Positions 39,826 through 51,700 of a stretch of 64,000 nt of DNA are shown here, piece by piece. This stretch comes from Flabesymbios commensalis (Eukaryota > Annelida > Polychaeta > Terebellida > Flabelligeridae), in NCBI GenBank assembly GCA_964017125.1, contig OZ024908.1, forward strand, positions 82,141,155 to 82,205,154, read 5' to 3'. Under the pieces are notes generated by a model, which was not told where the DNA came from, made no database searches, and saw only the letters and a list, made by a program, of their open reading frames with translations. The translations under genes and the position numbers were made by a program. Positions within the stretch are counted from its first letter, which is position 1. The number at the start of each line of letters is the position of its first letter.

Positions 39826-40261
39826 GAGTTACGTTGTAATGTAAATGCAACAAATCCAAATATTCATAAATATTTATTATATACATGTACATTAATGGAA
39901 GCAATACTCCGGTATATAAGCAAAGAGATATACTAGCTAGGCAGACGGGGAGAAAGACAGACAGACAAACAGACGGGGGTCATGTCAACTCAGCGAGTGA
40001 TTTCGCTTATAATATATTAATCATGATATTTTGCTAGTACTATAGCCCGTCCTACGGCAACTACCGTGAAAACTTATTTCTATAGCTTAAAAGCTGGTCT
40101 CCACAAATATAGCAAATGTCCAATTATATAACACTTGACTTCATTACCTTCATCAATTAAATAACATGTACAAATAATAGTCTTATCTTAGAAAAGTTCA
40201 CTTTGTGTTGTTGCCGGATCACTAGAAAACTGTACTGGCAACATTGCATGAAACATAGGTG

Positions 40262-40353
40262 ATAACCCAGCAAACACAAAACATTTGTATAACATTTATA
40301 CAATGTTGAGCCACCTTGCATAAATGTAATAAAAATGTTTTGTGTTTGCTGAG
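40262..40353. mobile_element. Family Q MITE (complete)
   Basis: CCCAGCAAACACAAAACATT start and AATGTTTTGTGTTTGCTG end. Confidence 0.88.
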
Positions 40354-40504
40354 AATGAGTTGATAACAAATATGAAACCTACTATAGCAAAAATTGTGAA
40401 CAAACAAATACAATAAGTCGTGCACGGGGCGAGGCCAAAAAAGCCGAGAACATCGCTCCCTTATAAAATCTACATCCTTCGGATTATTCTGTGTGTTTAC
40501 TAGC

Positions 40505-40697
40505 ACCTTTATAATCCCTGATAACCAGATGTTAAAAGTAAAATATGCCTTCAGTCTGAAACACTGATATATATTGGCACTTAAAATTCAAAAATAACAT
40601 ACATTTTCAGTCACTTGAAGTTGTGAATCGCGGTAGCGAGATGTGTATCGCGGTAGCGAGAAAATTTAAATTGAATAGCTCAGTGCTCTAAGGGTTA
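40505..40697. mobile_element. Family A MITE with duplicated tip
   Basis: TCACTTGAAGTTGTGAATCG, then GCGGTAGCGAGATGTGTATC and a second GCGGTAGCGAG; ends GCTCTAAGGGTTAA. Confidence 0.8.
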
Positions 40698-40854
40698 AGG
40701 TGTATAATATTATAATTATAATCCTAAAAATCGGTTGAACCAGTTAGGCCTACTTATATCTAAATTTTACGCGAAAGAAGTGTTCTTCAACGTTGAATAA
40801 CAAACGATGTTCACTGGGATGAAATTCAAGCGTCATAGTACTAAAAATGATTCA

Positions 40855-40930
40855 ACTGCAATTCTCAGACACTTGAAGCTGTGTCTCGCTGACGCGATCC
40901 ACAACTTTAAGTGGGTGGGAATTATATAGA
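40855..40930. mobile_element. Family A hairpin
   Basis: CACTTGAAGCTGTGTCTCGC, tip TGAC, GCGATCCACAACTTTAAG. Confidence 0.75.
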
Positions 40931-41177
40931 TTTATCAACTCGGTGGCCAATAATGTGGCTGGCCAAATATACGCAGAAACGTGGTGTTTAAATGTGTGGT
41001 AAGAATGAAAATGTAAAGCGGTATAGTCGTGACGGGCTAGGGTCATTATAGTCGTGATGGGCTGATGGCGCATAAAGTTATTTATATTTAAAATCATAGT
41101 TATTCTCACATAATCTTTAAAATAAATATTTTCTATTCCATCAAGCTGAGAATTTTTTCAGCACTGCAATAAATAAC

Positions 41178-41290
41178 AAAAAACAGTAACTGCTTACTTT
41201 CTAGTAAGCCGTTACTGCCTTTTGTCATTGCATGATTTAATACTTTTCTAGTAAGAAGCTTGCTGCTTGCTATTGCACGGCACACTATGC
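41178..41290. mobile_element. Family G MITE
   Basis: ACAGTAACTGCTTACTTTCT and AGTAAGCCGTTACTGCC, with TTGCACGGCA outside. Confidence 0.7.
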
Positions 41291-41302
41291 ATAATATAAT
41301 AT

Positions 41303-41378
41303 AGTCCCCTTGGAGCTAGAAGGTGCTAAACTGCCACCTTGTAAAGTGACAGTTTAACACCTTCTAACTCCAAGGGGA
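41303..41378. mobile_element. Hairpin MITE, CGTC-end group
   Basis: TCCCCTTGGAGCTAGAAGG pairs with CCTTCTAACTCCAAGGGGA around TTGTAAAG. Confidence 0.85.
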
Positions 41379-41819
41379 CGACTGGCCCAGTGATACATTG
41401 GTAGAACCTACACTGACAATGACGCTTATTGACTATTTGAAACAAGATTTCACTCAGTTATATAGTAGCTGCCATAACGGTATCACTAAACTTAGTAGAA
41501 AAGGTCTCATTAAATAATATGTTGCTTATTGTCTTTGCATGTTTCATTTCACGCCGGTGGTAGCAGTAGAAATGACCATTACGACACAACACAGTGATCT
41601 ATTACAAAAATAGTGGAAATATAATAAAATATATCCTACCCGGCAATAAAACGGTTGGTCCACATAGAAATAAGACCTACGTCTACTCTATCCAGCTAAC
41701 AAAACCAACTTGTTGAGCTAAACATTTAACATTCAATATCATATAAAAACTTCCCTGACGTGGTCATTATAAGGTATAAAATTACTGGTATTTGTGTGGT
41801 GCCAGGTGGCTGGCCGATA

Positions 41820-41945
41820 GCTGAAAACGCGAAGAGTTCACCCAATGTTGGTTTAACGTTCGCCCAGCCTCACAGACTCTGAGTCAACGTTAACCCAACA
41901 TTGAGTCCGCGCATCGTTCCCACTGTGACACTTCTTGTAAACATG
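41820..41945. mobile_element. Family Q MITE
   Basis: CCCAATGTTGGTTTAACG and CGTTAACCCAACATTGAG. Confidence 0.75.
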
Positions 41946-42104
41946 CCCAGCGAGTTGTATGACTGTATAAATAATTCGTGCCCTTGGAAATAAAGGGTCC
42001 CAGCTCAGACACTAATGAGTGGCAGATAGGACACTTTATGTCAGTGGAAAAGAACTGTTTCTCCGTATTTTTATGATCTGTATGTTGGACTGGAATTTAG
42101 GAGT

Positions 42105-42296
42105 TTTGTCAAGTTAAAAAAAATCTAAAAATCCGAGAAAAACTCGGAAGTGGGTGAGTGTCGGATTTTTTGTGTCTTTTCTTTATTTTTTTGTACATGT
42201 TTCAAAAAAAATGGATAGGGGGTGGGTGGGTGACGTCTGTCCAATCCGAGTTTTTCTCGTATATTTTTTATTTCTCTCAATTTGACAAGACCCCTT
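42105..42296. mobile_element. Fold-back element, TTGTCAA ends
   Basis: TTTTGTCAAGTTAAAA and AATTTGACAAGACC bound inner arms AATCCGAGAAAAACTCGG and ATCCGAGTTTTTCTCG. Confidence 0.7.
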
Positions 42297-42327
42297 AATC
42301 ATGTTAATGTCCAATACGCCTTGTTTT

Positions 42328-42495
42328 CAACTCTGTAAAATAATAATAATATATATAATAATATGCAGCAACTGCAGTAGCTGCTTAATTGGAGAGTAAG
42401 CAGTTACTGCAATTACTGCATATTATTATAAATATTATTATTATTATACAGAGTTGAAAACAGTTACTGCCTTCTAGCCTTGCGCGGCAAATTAA
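42328..42495. mobile_element. Family G MITE inside a longer palindrome
   Basis: GTTTTCAACTCTGTAAAATA pairs with its complement ending at 42460 around TGCAGCAACTGCAGTAGC and AGTAAGCAGTTACTGC; a second CAGTTACTGCC half follows, ending about 35 bp from the SPFH stop codon. Confidence 0.75.
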
Positions 42496-42529
42496 CTAGA
42501 ATTAAGTTGCTATATTGAGGACGGTGCAT

Positions 42530-42728
42530 TTAATTGTTTCCTAGGAATTCCACGGGGCTTTTCATGTTCACGTAAACGTCCTCCTTCGCGTCTTCCAGGG
42601 CTCGAACCCCCATGTAGGCCAGGAAGCCATCCGTGTCGAAGTTGAGACCGCTTGATGATATGACAGCCTTGTATGTCTTGGCTTCCTGCTGGTAGGCGTT
42701 CAGTATACTGGTGGCCTCCATCTGTGCC
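42530..42728 (-). CDS. SPFH gene, last exon and stop
   Basis: Phase 2 in; encodes AQMEATSILNAYQQEAKTYK, a hydrophobic middle, and KSPVEFLGNN before TAA at 42530-42532. The acceptor is GATGATAG with a poor pyrimidine tract. AATAAA-like sequence near 42183 (complement) could serve polyadenylation. Confidence 0.85.
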
Positions 42729-45700
42729 CTATCATCAACAACAAAAACGTAACTTTTTTAACCATGTTAACCCTTGAAACGCTGAAATATTTTCAAACAA
42801 ACTATGGAGAGCAAAGGGTTGTTTCAATTTGAAATTATCATAAATGACTTATAGTAAGCTCTTTCCGCTTCATTTGAATACCTATGTTATGTGTCAACGG
42901 CCATAAGAATTTTTTTTTTTTTTCAGTGCGAGGATCATCTTTATACGTCGGAATCTGACGTCTACAGACGTCAGATTCTGACGTATAAAGACGGTCCCCA
43001 CGCTGAAAGGGTTAAACACTTGAAACAACGTAGCCAACATTCGCTTTTCCCTCCCTATATTATTACCCATGTCATTGTTGTTTTTTGAACTGAAACGTGG
43101 AGATGTTTGTTTTAAACTTAAAAAACATCATTAACATGTCAAAGTAGTTGTTTCATGTGTAGTAATTTAAAAATACGGTTATAAGTAAACTACTCTTCGT
43201 GGTGCCACTTGTCAGCCATACCTGGTGATGGTGATTCTGGAGTCAGAATGAGCTTTGTCTGTGGTGATATCGGCTTGTGTCTCCGCCTCCTTCAAAAACG
43301 TCTTGGCTTCTGTTATCTGACGCGGCATCTGTCGCTCTGCCACCTGGTGAATAGAACAGAACTAATTAACTCTTATAACGACCATTGACTATAAGCCCTT
43401 TTTACTTACCTAAGAATATCATCACATTTTCATTGACTGCTGGTGTGAATTGCCATCGCAATTCTCACTAATAGCAGTCAATGAAAATTGCCCAATATCA
43501 TAAAAGGCCTTGATTACATTTTATATTGAGTTAGTTACCAGCTAGCCAGGGACATGTGGTTATGCTATATTGTTCTTGCTGCTGGTGACGGATATGCGTC
43601 ACTAGCAGATAAAGGGTTAACCCTCTGGCTGACCGCTTTATGTTATCAGATTATGGTACTTTCCAAGGTAAAATAGCAATACGTGAAGGTCAATCACAGC
43701 ACATTATCAACCCGCTTTCTAAAGAGTTAAGACTAATGTGACTAAAGTGATTGTCACAGTTTTTTGATAAATTGGTTCTTAAGAATTTGTATTCAAAGCA
43801 GACGGTCGAAAAAAATATGTATATTTTTTGCTTTTTTAACGGTTAACTTACACAAAAACACCTTCTTTAACATGTTTAAGTGTTGACATATTTTATCTAA
43901 ACAAATGCATAATTTACATTATTATTTAAATTTATATCGACAAATAGCGGGTCAGCGGTATAATAAAATAAAAAAAGACAAAATAGCAATTTTATTTTTC
44001 TAATCAACGAATTCTCGCCTGATGGTCAATCGAAAAGATTTAATATATTAAAATACTTCTGCCCAGTTTTAACGGCATGGTTTTCAATTCATGACTCCAT
44101 TGCATTCGCTGTGTGGCACCACCGTATTATTTTCCAATTCAACATGTGTGTTGTGCGAGTCAAATAAATGCCATAACTTTTCGATACGTTTTCTGCACAT
44201 AGACGATTGTGGTAATATGGAGACAGAAAAAAGTCCAAAGTGATGACTTTGCACACTCTAGACCTTAGAACAGTTTGGGACACAGTCCGGGATACGCGCC
44301 CTCGAAAGCTCGAGCTAACGCCAAGCCGCATGAACCACTGGGACCGAACGCTGTGACACTGAAATTAGCACACGAATATATCGTCCTTTTGGACAAGAGA
44401 GGGTGCACCCCCCCCCCCTTTGTAAAGTGGTAAGTGCACCCTTTCAGCTAAGGGGACGATATATCAAAACAAACGAAAAACAATCTCAACCTTTACCTTG
44501 TCATCTTCATCCACTACAAGACGAGAATTGCTGTCGCAATCCTCCCCTTGTAGTGGATGAACATGATGAAGATGGTTTGAAGTGGGTCGCGAATGAAAAA
44601 AAGAGATTGTTATTATAAAACGGTTCTGTGAAAATTTTCGTCCTGAACCCCTATAGGTGTAGGAAATTAAGTCATTAGTCAGAGATGCAAAATGATGCTT
44701 TGGTGCATCGTGAGGTTTTGAAGTGTTAAGAGCAGATTTTATTTTAGAAAGGATTGACGATTGTCATCAGGGAGGGGGGGGGGGGGGTCAAATCACAAAA
44801 TGATCCGCAATTTAAAGTGCATCACCCTCATAGATCATTGCATGATGAAGATCGGCTGAAGGTAGAGCGAAACGTCGCCAATACCTTCACCAAGAGCTAC
44901 AAACTTTGAATTGCGGGTGAAATGTAACTACTTTGGAATTTGAATGTACCTCAATATCTTCTCTGGCCGACTCCTTGTCTCTGATGCCATCTTCATATGC
45001 CTGAGGTCGACCAATGTCATTCACCTGAAGGAGAAGACCATACACATGTATAATAAGTAAAGAATCTAAAGATTGACTGACTGATACTTCCACAAGTAGG
45101 TCTGTAACAGCGACAGTGATTGGTGGCTATTGTAACGAAATCTTTATAAATGTAACCAGGGTAACGGAGATATAGTCATTTAGGCCACGGAAAATGTATG
45201 ATATATTTTAACAAAGTTGTCACCATAATTTTTTGTAACTCATAATGAAGTTGTTTACCTGTGTACAATTATGCATTAAATTTTCGTTTTAAATTTTCCA
45301 GTATGAAGGACAAACAAACAGGCTTAAAATTGCTGTAAACATGATTATCGATCTAGCCCTTAACGCTAGCCTCACCTGAAGGTCAGTGACGTCACAGTGG
45401 ATTTCCTCGTATCTCTGGAGCAGCCTCTGTCTGACATCTTCCTGGAAAATACCCCGCTCTGACTGGAACTGTGACGTGTTAAATTTGCTGCAGACGTCAC
45501 GTAAAGCAGCCTTTCCTGTTAAACAAATTAGGCAGTGTAGATATATATTTAACCCTTTAACCGCCGGTGTCGCATATATTTGAGTTTTCATTTTTTATTA
45601 GCACATTAAGTACCACCTTTTAAACATGTTAAAGATAAAATATGACATCAATTAGCAATATTTGAAAACAGTTCACCTCCATTTTGTCAAATCTGAATAA

Positions 45701-48700
45701 TTTTCACTCACTTGAAGTTGTGGATCGCGTCAGCGAGACACAAATTCAAGTGTGTGAAAATTCAAATTGAATAAATCGGCGGTTAAAGGGGTTAAGGTAC
45801 CCTTACAACGCTGAAATAGTTTTGTATAAACCATAGACATGATAGCTCTAGACGAAAGGGTTTTTTTAATTTGAAATCATCATAAATGTCTTAGTTAGCA
45901 CTTTCATCTTCATTTGAATACCTATGTTATAGTCTGGTGCGGTATGTCATTTTGGCCATTTCTGTTCCCAAAATTGATTTTATTGTTTTAATGGCTTCAT
46001 TAGGGGTCAAAAGAGCCAAAAATATTGGGGTTCAATTTTTCCCGCCCCTCAACCTCGTTTTATAGCACATTCAAAATGGCCGCCATCGAAATCACATATT
46101 TGGCCATAACTTGGCCTCTAGCAAAGCTAGAGTCACGATTTTGATGTCTATGCCCATGTTTTTGGGTATGAGGAATCCAATAGTGCCCATACAAAATGTG
46201 TATGTCTTGTAGATATTTCGATATCAAATATAAAACACATTTTTCATGCGTTCTCGGTCATTTTTTGTCGCAAATATGAAAAAACTTAAATTTTCAAGTA
46301 ATTATTTTGGAAGCGTTATTCAGAATGTATTATAATATAAACAGCACATTGCTGATGATTTCAGAATGGTAGATGTTTCGTTGATGGACCCTAAATATTC
46401 CACCAAGAAGGCGTATAAGTGATAGCGTAGAAACCGAGCAACTTCAATAACGATGTTTGGTACATTTCCTTAATTTGCAAATGAACATTTTGCAACAGTC
46501 ACAGAAGAAAATTGATAAAACTAGTGTGTCTTTTGCAAGAAAGTACACACTTTTTTTGAAGTAGATAGAAGGGATTAAGGTTCGATCGAAATTTAAAAAA
46601 TAATACAAAATGAATATAAAATTGTGAGCAAATTGTGTGTTTCAGCAATGTTTCATGTGCTGTCAAACAAATGATCAGAATCAATCATCATGATCATTGC
46701 GATTGTGATCCATCCCATCAGCAAAATTATTGGATTTTCAGATTTGTTTCTTTAAAATTCTTAAACAATGCACAAGAAAAAATAAAATAGGGGATTTTAA
46801 TTCATCACAGCTCATGAGAGATATCCCATATTCTCCCAGATGCAGGGGCTACTCTGAGATCAACAATTTAATGAAACAATTAATTGAAATACTGACAATG
46901 ATTACAGTCTCTGTATCGCGTACATACATACAAACTCTGTTATTGCGGACTAGATTGGAGGAGGACGTGGGCATTACCACAGCTGACATTTAAGCAGATT
47001 ACAACAAGCATTCCATGGCTTGGTTCATCGAAAAGACAATGAGGTTTAGGTTTAAATTTAGTGATTTTGATTTATATATTAACATATTGACAATTTTTAA
47101 ATTTCAAATTGGCCGACTGTCGTTCACAATGACACAAGCCACACTACCTGGTTTGATTGTTATATAACCCACTGTTGCATTTGTACAGGAGTCGTCTGCA
47201 ACGCTGAGCATTTTAACTATATCTGGTACTACGGCAGTCTTATTTGCATCAATATTTCTTGAGCTCAATAACAACCCTTGGTGCAGGTGAACTAAGACAT
47301 CTGACAGGAATGAACATGCTATATTTCACTTCCCACACATTTTGTTCTAATGGTGGGAGGTTTGGCCATCTGATAAAACAGGTCTTGTCTCCCATTGACA
47401 TGTGGTTGGCTCTCATAAGGTGTAGCTCATGTAGGTGAACATTTTCCATTCTAGATTTTTAGACAAGAATAGTTGCCATCGTAAAGATGGAATTATCATT
47501 AGCTGATTAGGCCAGAGCATTAGTACACTTGACATACAAAATTTGTTCATGCTTCCAAGGCTTTCGATGTACAAATTTGGAGAGGGAGAGGCAGCGCATC
47601 GATAGAATATCGGACTGCCACGTCATTCATGCACGCATCCCGGGTTTGAACCGTGCTGGTCTCGCAGGGGTCTTTCAGAGAAATATTCCCTCTCAATGTG
47701 ACTAGGTAATCACAGTTGCGGCCTCGTCGAGTTCAAGTTGAAACTAGTGTGTTGACGTTAATTTACATGCTATTTAAAATAACAATATATGTGGATCTAA
47801 TCTGTTTACGTGTGAAGCTAATGTTACTTTCACAGACCAGTTAAGAGATATTACACAAGATGCTTCATCATCACAGAAACCAATCAGCTGTCAAGAGGTA
47901 CACTTGAATGCTTTTTCGTATGTGTGCTCAATAGATAGATATGTTATCTAGCAAAAAGTGGTAAAGATATTTGATCATCTGCGATAAGCCCATGTAAAAA
48001 GCTTTCAAAAAACCTATTTCAATTAGAAATATGCAACAATTTTCGACAAAGTTACTGACCAATATTAAAACTGATTTGCAACAAAGTAAAAGCTTCCACC
48101 GACGGTGAATTAGCATACCCAAGCATATTCTGTTGTGTATAGCATTGCGGCATTACAAAAAAGTATTACTTTTGGACTACTCTGTTGCAGTACATATTTG
48201 ATCTAATTACGCCTCAAATCATCAATTACTCAGTTAATGCATCAGTATTAGATTCAGAATTTGTCAGTATTTGACCAGAATATATTATTTGGTTCAAATT
48301 GCACCTGTTGAGGAATGACCCTCCTGTTAGTGTATCCTGTGCAGAAAGAAAGTGAATTCACCTGTCCTGGAGAAATTAGTACAAGCTCAACTTATTTTAG
48401 ACACACGACCTCTAGTCACGATAAGGCGTTCTAGAGTATGCTCCCAAGAGTAGAAGTAACCCAGAGAGAGACATCATTAACCATAGTACCCAGTGCCGAC
48501 TCCACCAAATGATAGGCCCGAGGTGGTTTTTGTATTACTCTTTTGTCATGAAGCATCCCTTGTGTAATCACTCACACGTGATCTGTGGACTGCCAATAAA
48601 GCGGTCCTAGATCTAGGCCTATTATTGGGACATCTTACAAACTTCTGATTTCATGAGCTACTCTCATGGTTTGATGATTGTGTCACTTGCATCAATCTGC

Positions 48701-51700
48701 AGAAAACTCAACTCAACGGGAACCAGTTCTAAGCAACTTGGTTTGGATGACAATGTACATACATAGTACTTAGTATAAGTGTTCATCAGTTTTTTCAGCA
48801 ATCTTGACTTCTGCTTTTCTAGAATGACTTCTCGCAGGTTATCTAAATTTTCAACCACTTGATGTTGTGTCTCGCGGGCATTATCACTTTTTTACCGGAT
48901 AACATATTTATCTACTACTGAGCATACAATATGCAAACACATTCAAGTGTATCTGTTAACATGACTGGGTTGGTTCAAAATGTATTATGTTTCTGTTCTC
49001 TTATTATGAAACATCATTTGTAATATTTCTTAATTTAATGAGCTGTGGTAGGCTACAAGGCGTCTCTTGTAAACAGACTATTTTTGATTATGTTGTCCAG
49101 TTGAAAAAATATAACGTTACCCTTTTCCTGTATTTAGATTGGAACTGATTTACTGATACCTAGCGAAACATCTTTGTGGTTGTGAGTTGCTTGTTTCTTT
49201 CGCATAAGAAAATGAACCAAGCCATTGAATTTTTGCTGTGATCCTCTTAAATGCCAGCTATGGTAATGGCCCTGTCCCCTCCAATTATGGCTGGAATCTA
49301 TACACTGATATCTCTTATAGGCTGTGATGATTTAAAAGTTCCCCTTTTATTTGTTATTGTGCATCATTTATGGATTTAAGAAAAACAAGATATAAAAATC
49401 CAATAATTTGATGGATGGGATGCTCCATAATTACCCACCAAGATTAATTCTGGTCATTTGTTTAGCAAATATGAAACATTGCTGAAACGCACAATTGGCG
49501 CACAATGTGTGCTAATTTTATTTTATTTCAAATAACATTGACCCATCCCATCCACTTCTCAAAGTTATCAAATGTGTTTTGTAAAAGACACATTACCGTC
49601 AATATCAATTATCCTCTGTGACTGTTGTAAAATGTTTAAATGACATAAATGCATCAAACATCGTAATTAAAATTGTTCAGTTTTTACAATCGCTTTACGT
49701 CACTTTGGTCAACTATTTGGGGACCATTAACGGAACACCCATTATTCAGAAACCATCAACAATGTACTGTTTATCATAATACGCACTAAACAACGCTCAA
49801 TGTTTGAATTTTAGTTTTTTTTCGAATTCGCGAAAAAAAATGACCGAAAACATATCAAAAATGTGTTTTATCGTTAATTTCAAAATATCTAAGAGACATC
49901 CACATTTTTCATGGGCACTATTGGATTCCTCCTACCCAAAAACATGGGTATAGAAATCAAAATCGTGACTCTAGCAATGCTAGGGCCCAAGTTATAGCCA
50001 AATATGTGATTTCAATGGCGGCCATTTTGAATGCGTCATAAAACGAGGTTGAGGGGCGGGAAAAATTGAACCCCAATATTTCTGTCTTATTTGACCCCTA
50101 ATAAAGTCAAGAAAACAATAAAATCAATTTTGGCAAGAACTTTTAATTTTTGGCATATTTCTGACATACCGCACCAGACTATTATGGGTCTACGGTCACT
50201 ATAAATGTTTTTACTCATTCAGCATGTTCAGTGCGCGGACCATCCTTAGACGTCAGAAATTGACGGCTACATACGTCAGATTTTGACGTCTAAAGTCGAT
50301 CCCCGCGCTGTAAGGGTTAAAGCGCGACACTATAATAAATAAATAAATAAATAAATTTAGATATTATATAAACAAAAGTTTTCTTAAATTTGAAGTCATC
50401 ATAAATGTCTTGATTAGCTCTTTCCGCTTCATTTGAATACGTATGTTATAGGTCTACGGCCATTAGAAATATTTAATTGTTTTAGTGCGGGGATCGTCTA
50501 TAAACGCCAGAATCTGACGTCGGTCCCCCCTCTGAAACGGCTGAATCAGGTGAGTGCAATCATTAAACGCTGAAAATTAAACATCAAAATCCGTGACAAT
50601 GCTATGTTCAATAAACAATTACCGCGACTACTATCGTATTTCAAACTTCGAAATCATGTGAATGAGGAAATTTTCACTACCATGATTACTGACATCGTAT
50701 GTCTTTTGAGTGTCATTTTCGAAAAACTGTCAACAAACAGCATGCTCTATAATAGCACCCTTTTTAAATCCAAATCCTTCAGGTCCATGACTCTAAAGCA
50801 TGTCTCCAGCAAAATCGGTATGATCGAAAATGGTATGCTTTTGCCTGAAACATGTAGAACTTACCTCCCCCCTTTATATCCCTGCTGAATAACACTTATT
50901 CCGCATAACAATACTGATACACAAAGCAAGGCAGTAACTGCTTACGTGAAAAGTAAGCAGTTACCGCTTTTACGTGACAAAATGCGTCCACTAACCCGTA
51001 CTCTCCAGTATGCGTCTGTACCCGTAGTGATCTTTGAACTGCATCACTACTGAGCTCAGCTCCTTGGCTCGAACCCGGTACTGGTAGCTGATGGTGAGTC
51101 TGATGGGGACTCCCTCGTTGTTAAGGCACTGTTCAAAAACATAGCAATACAGATTATGTGATGTTTCAACCCTTTCAGCGAAGGGGACCGTCTTTATACG
51201 TTAGAATCTGACGTCTGTAGACGTCAGATTCATTCTGACGTATAAAGACGATCCACGCACTGAAAGAATTAAAGTAATTATAATGGCCGTAGAGCCATAA
51301 CACAGGTATTCAAATAAATCAGAAAGAGCTAACTAAGACATTTATGATGATTTCAAATTGAAAAAACCCTTTGGTCTCCATGATTTATACACAAACATTT
51401 CAGCGTTTTAAGGGTTAAAGCGTCATTTCATACAGCTTCTTTTCACATGACTTATCATTAAACTAAATAAGGGTGATCTAAGCTCATTAATAATTATTAG
51501 TAACATGTTCTGAAGCGCTCACAAGTCATTGGTACTGGTAGAAGTTTAGGGATTTCACCGAAAACGTATGTACAATTGCAGTGTTAAACGCTCAACTACC
51601 AAAAAAAATTAAGTATCAGTGCATGCACATTTATCGTGGGAATAATTTAAATTGGATAGCGACATCGACCATTTTGAATTCCATTATCTTAAACATGTTT

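Larger units (their letters stand above)
45930..50181. mobile_element. 4.25-kb DNA transposon with long inverted repeats, 3-bp TTA duplication
   Basis: Ends TAGTCTGGTGCGGTATGTCA and its complement; TTA occurs once in uninterrupted family B copies and on both sides here. Inverted arms run about 850 bp, with matched blocks CAATTTTTCCCGCCCCTCAA, CAAAATGGCCGCC and GTTTCAGCAATGTTTCAT. A TTA duplication fits PIF/Harbinger-type targeting, but I see no transposase; the 2.5-kb interior has only short ORFs. It sits in the SPFH third coding intron. Confidence 0.85.
45797..50321. mobile_element. Family B MITE split by the 4.25-kb transposon
   Basis: 45797-45929 is the body up to CCTATGTTA; 50182-50321 resumes TTATGGGTCTACGG, then the hairpin and CGCTGTAAGGGTTAA. 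Confidence 0.88.

Noticed and set aside
44830-44880. Hammerhead-ribozyme-like words TGATGAAG...CGAAACGTC
   Set aside because: The two core words are present in order, but the sequence between them does not form a convincing stem II and no closing stems are evident. It is more likely a remnant of a dispersed repeat that carries this common motif.
45930-50181. Polinton or other capsid-bearing element
   Set aside because: Long inverted repeats alone suggested it, but the 3-bp TTA duplication, small size and absence of any polymerase, integrase or capsid-like ORF do not fit.
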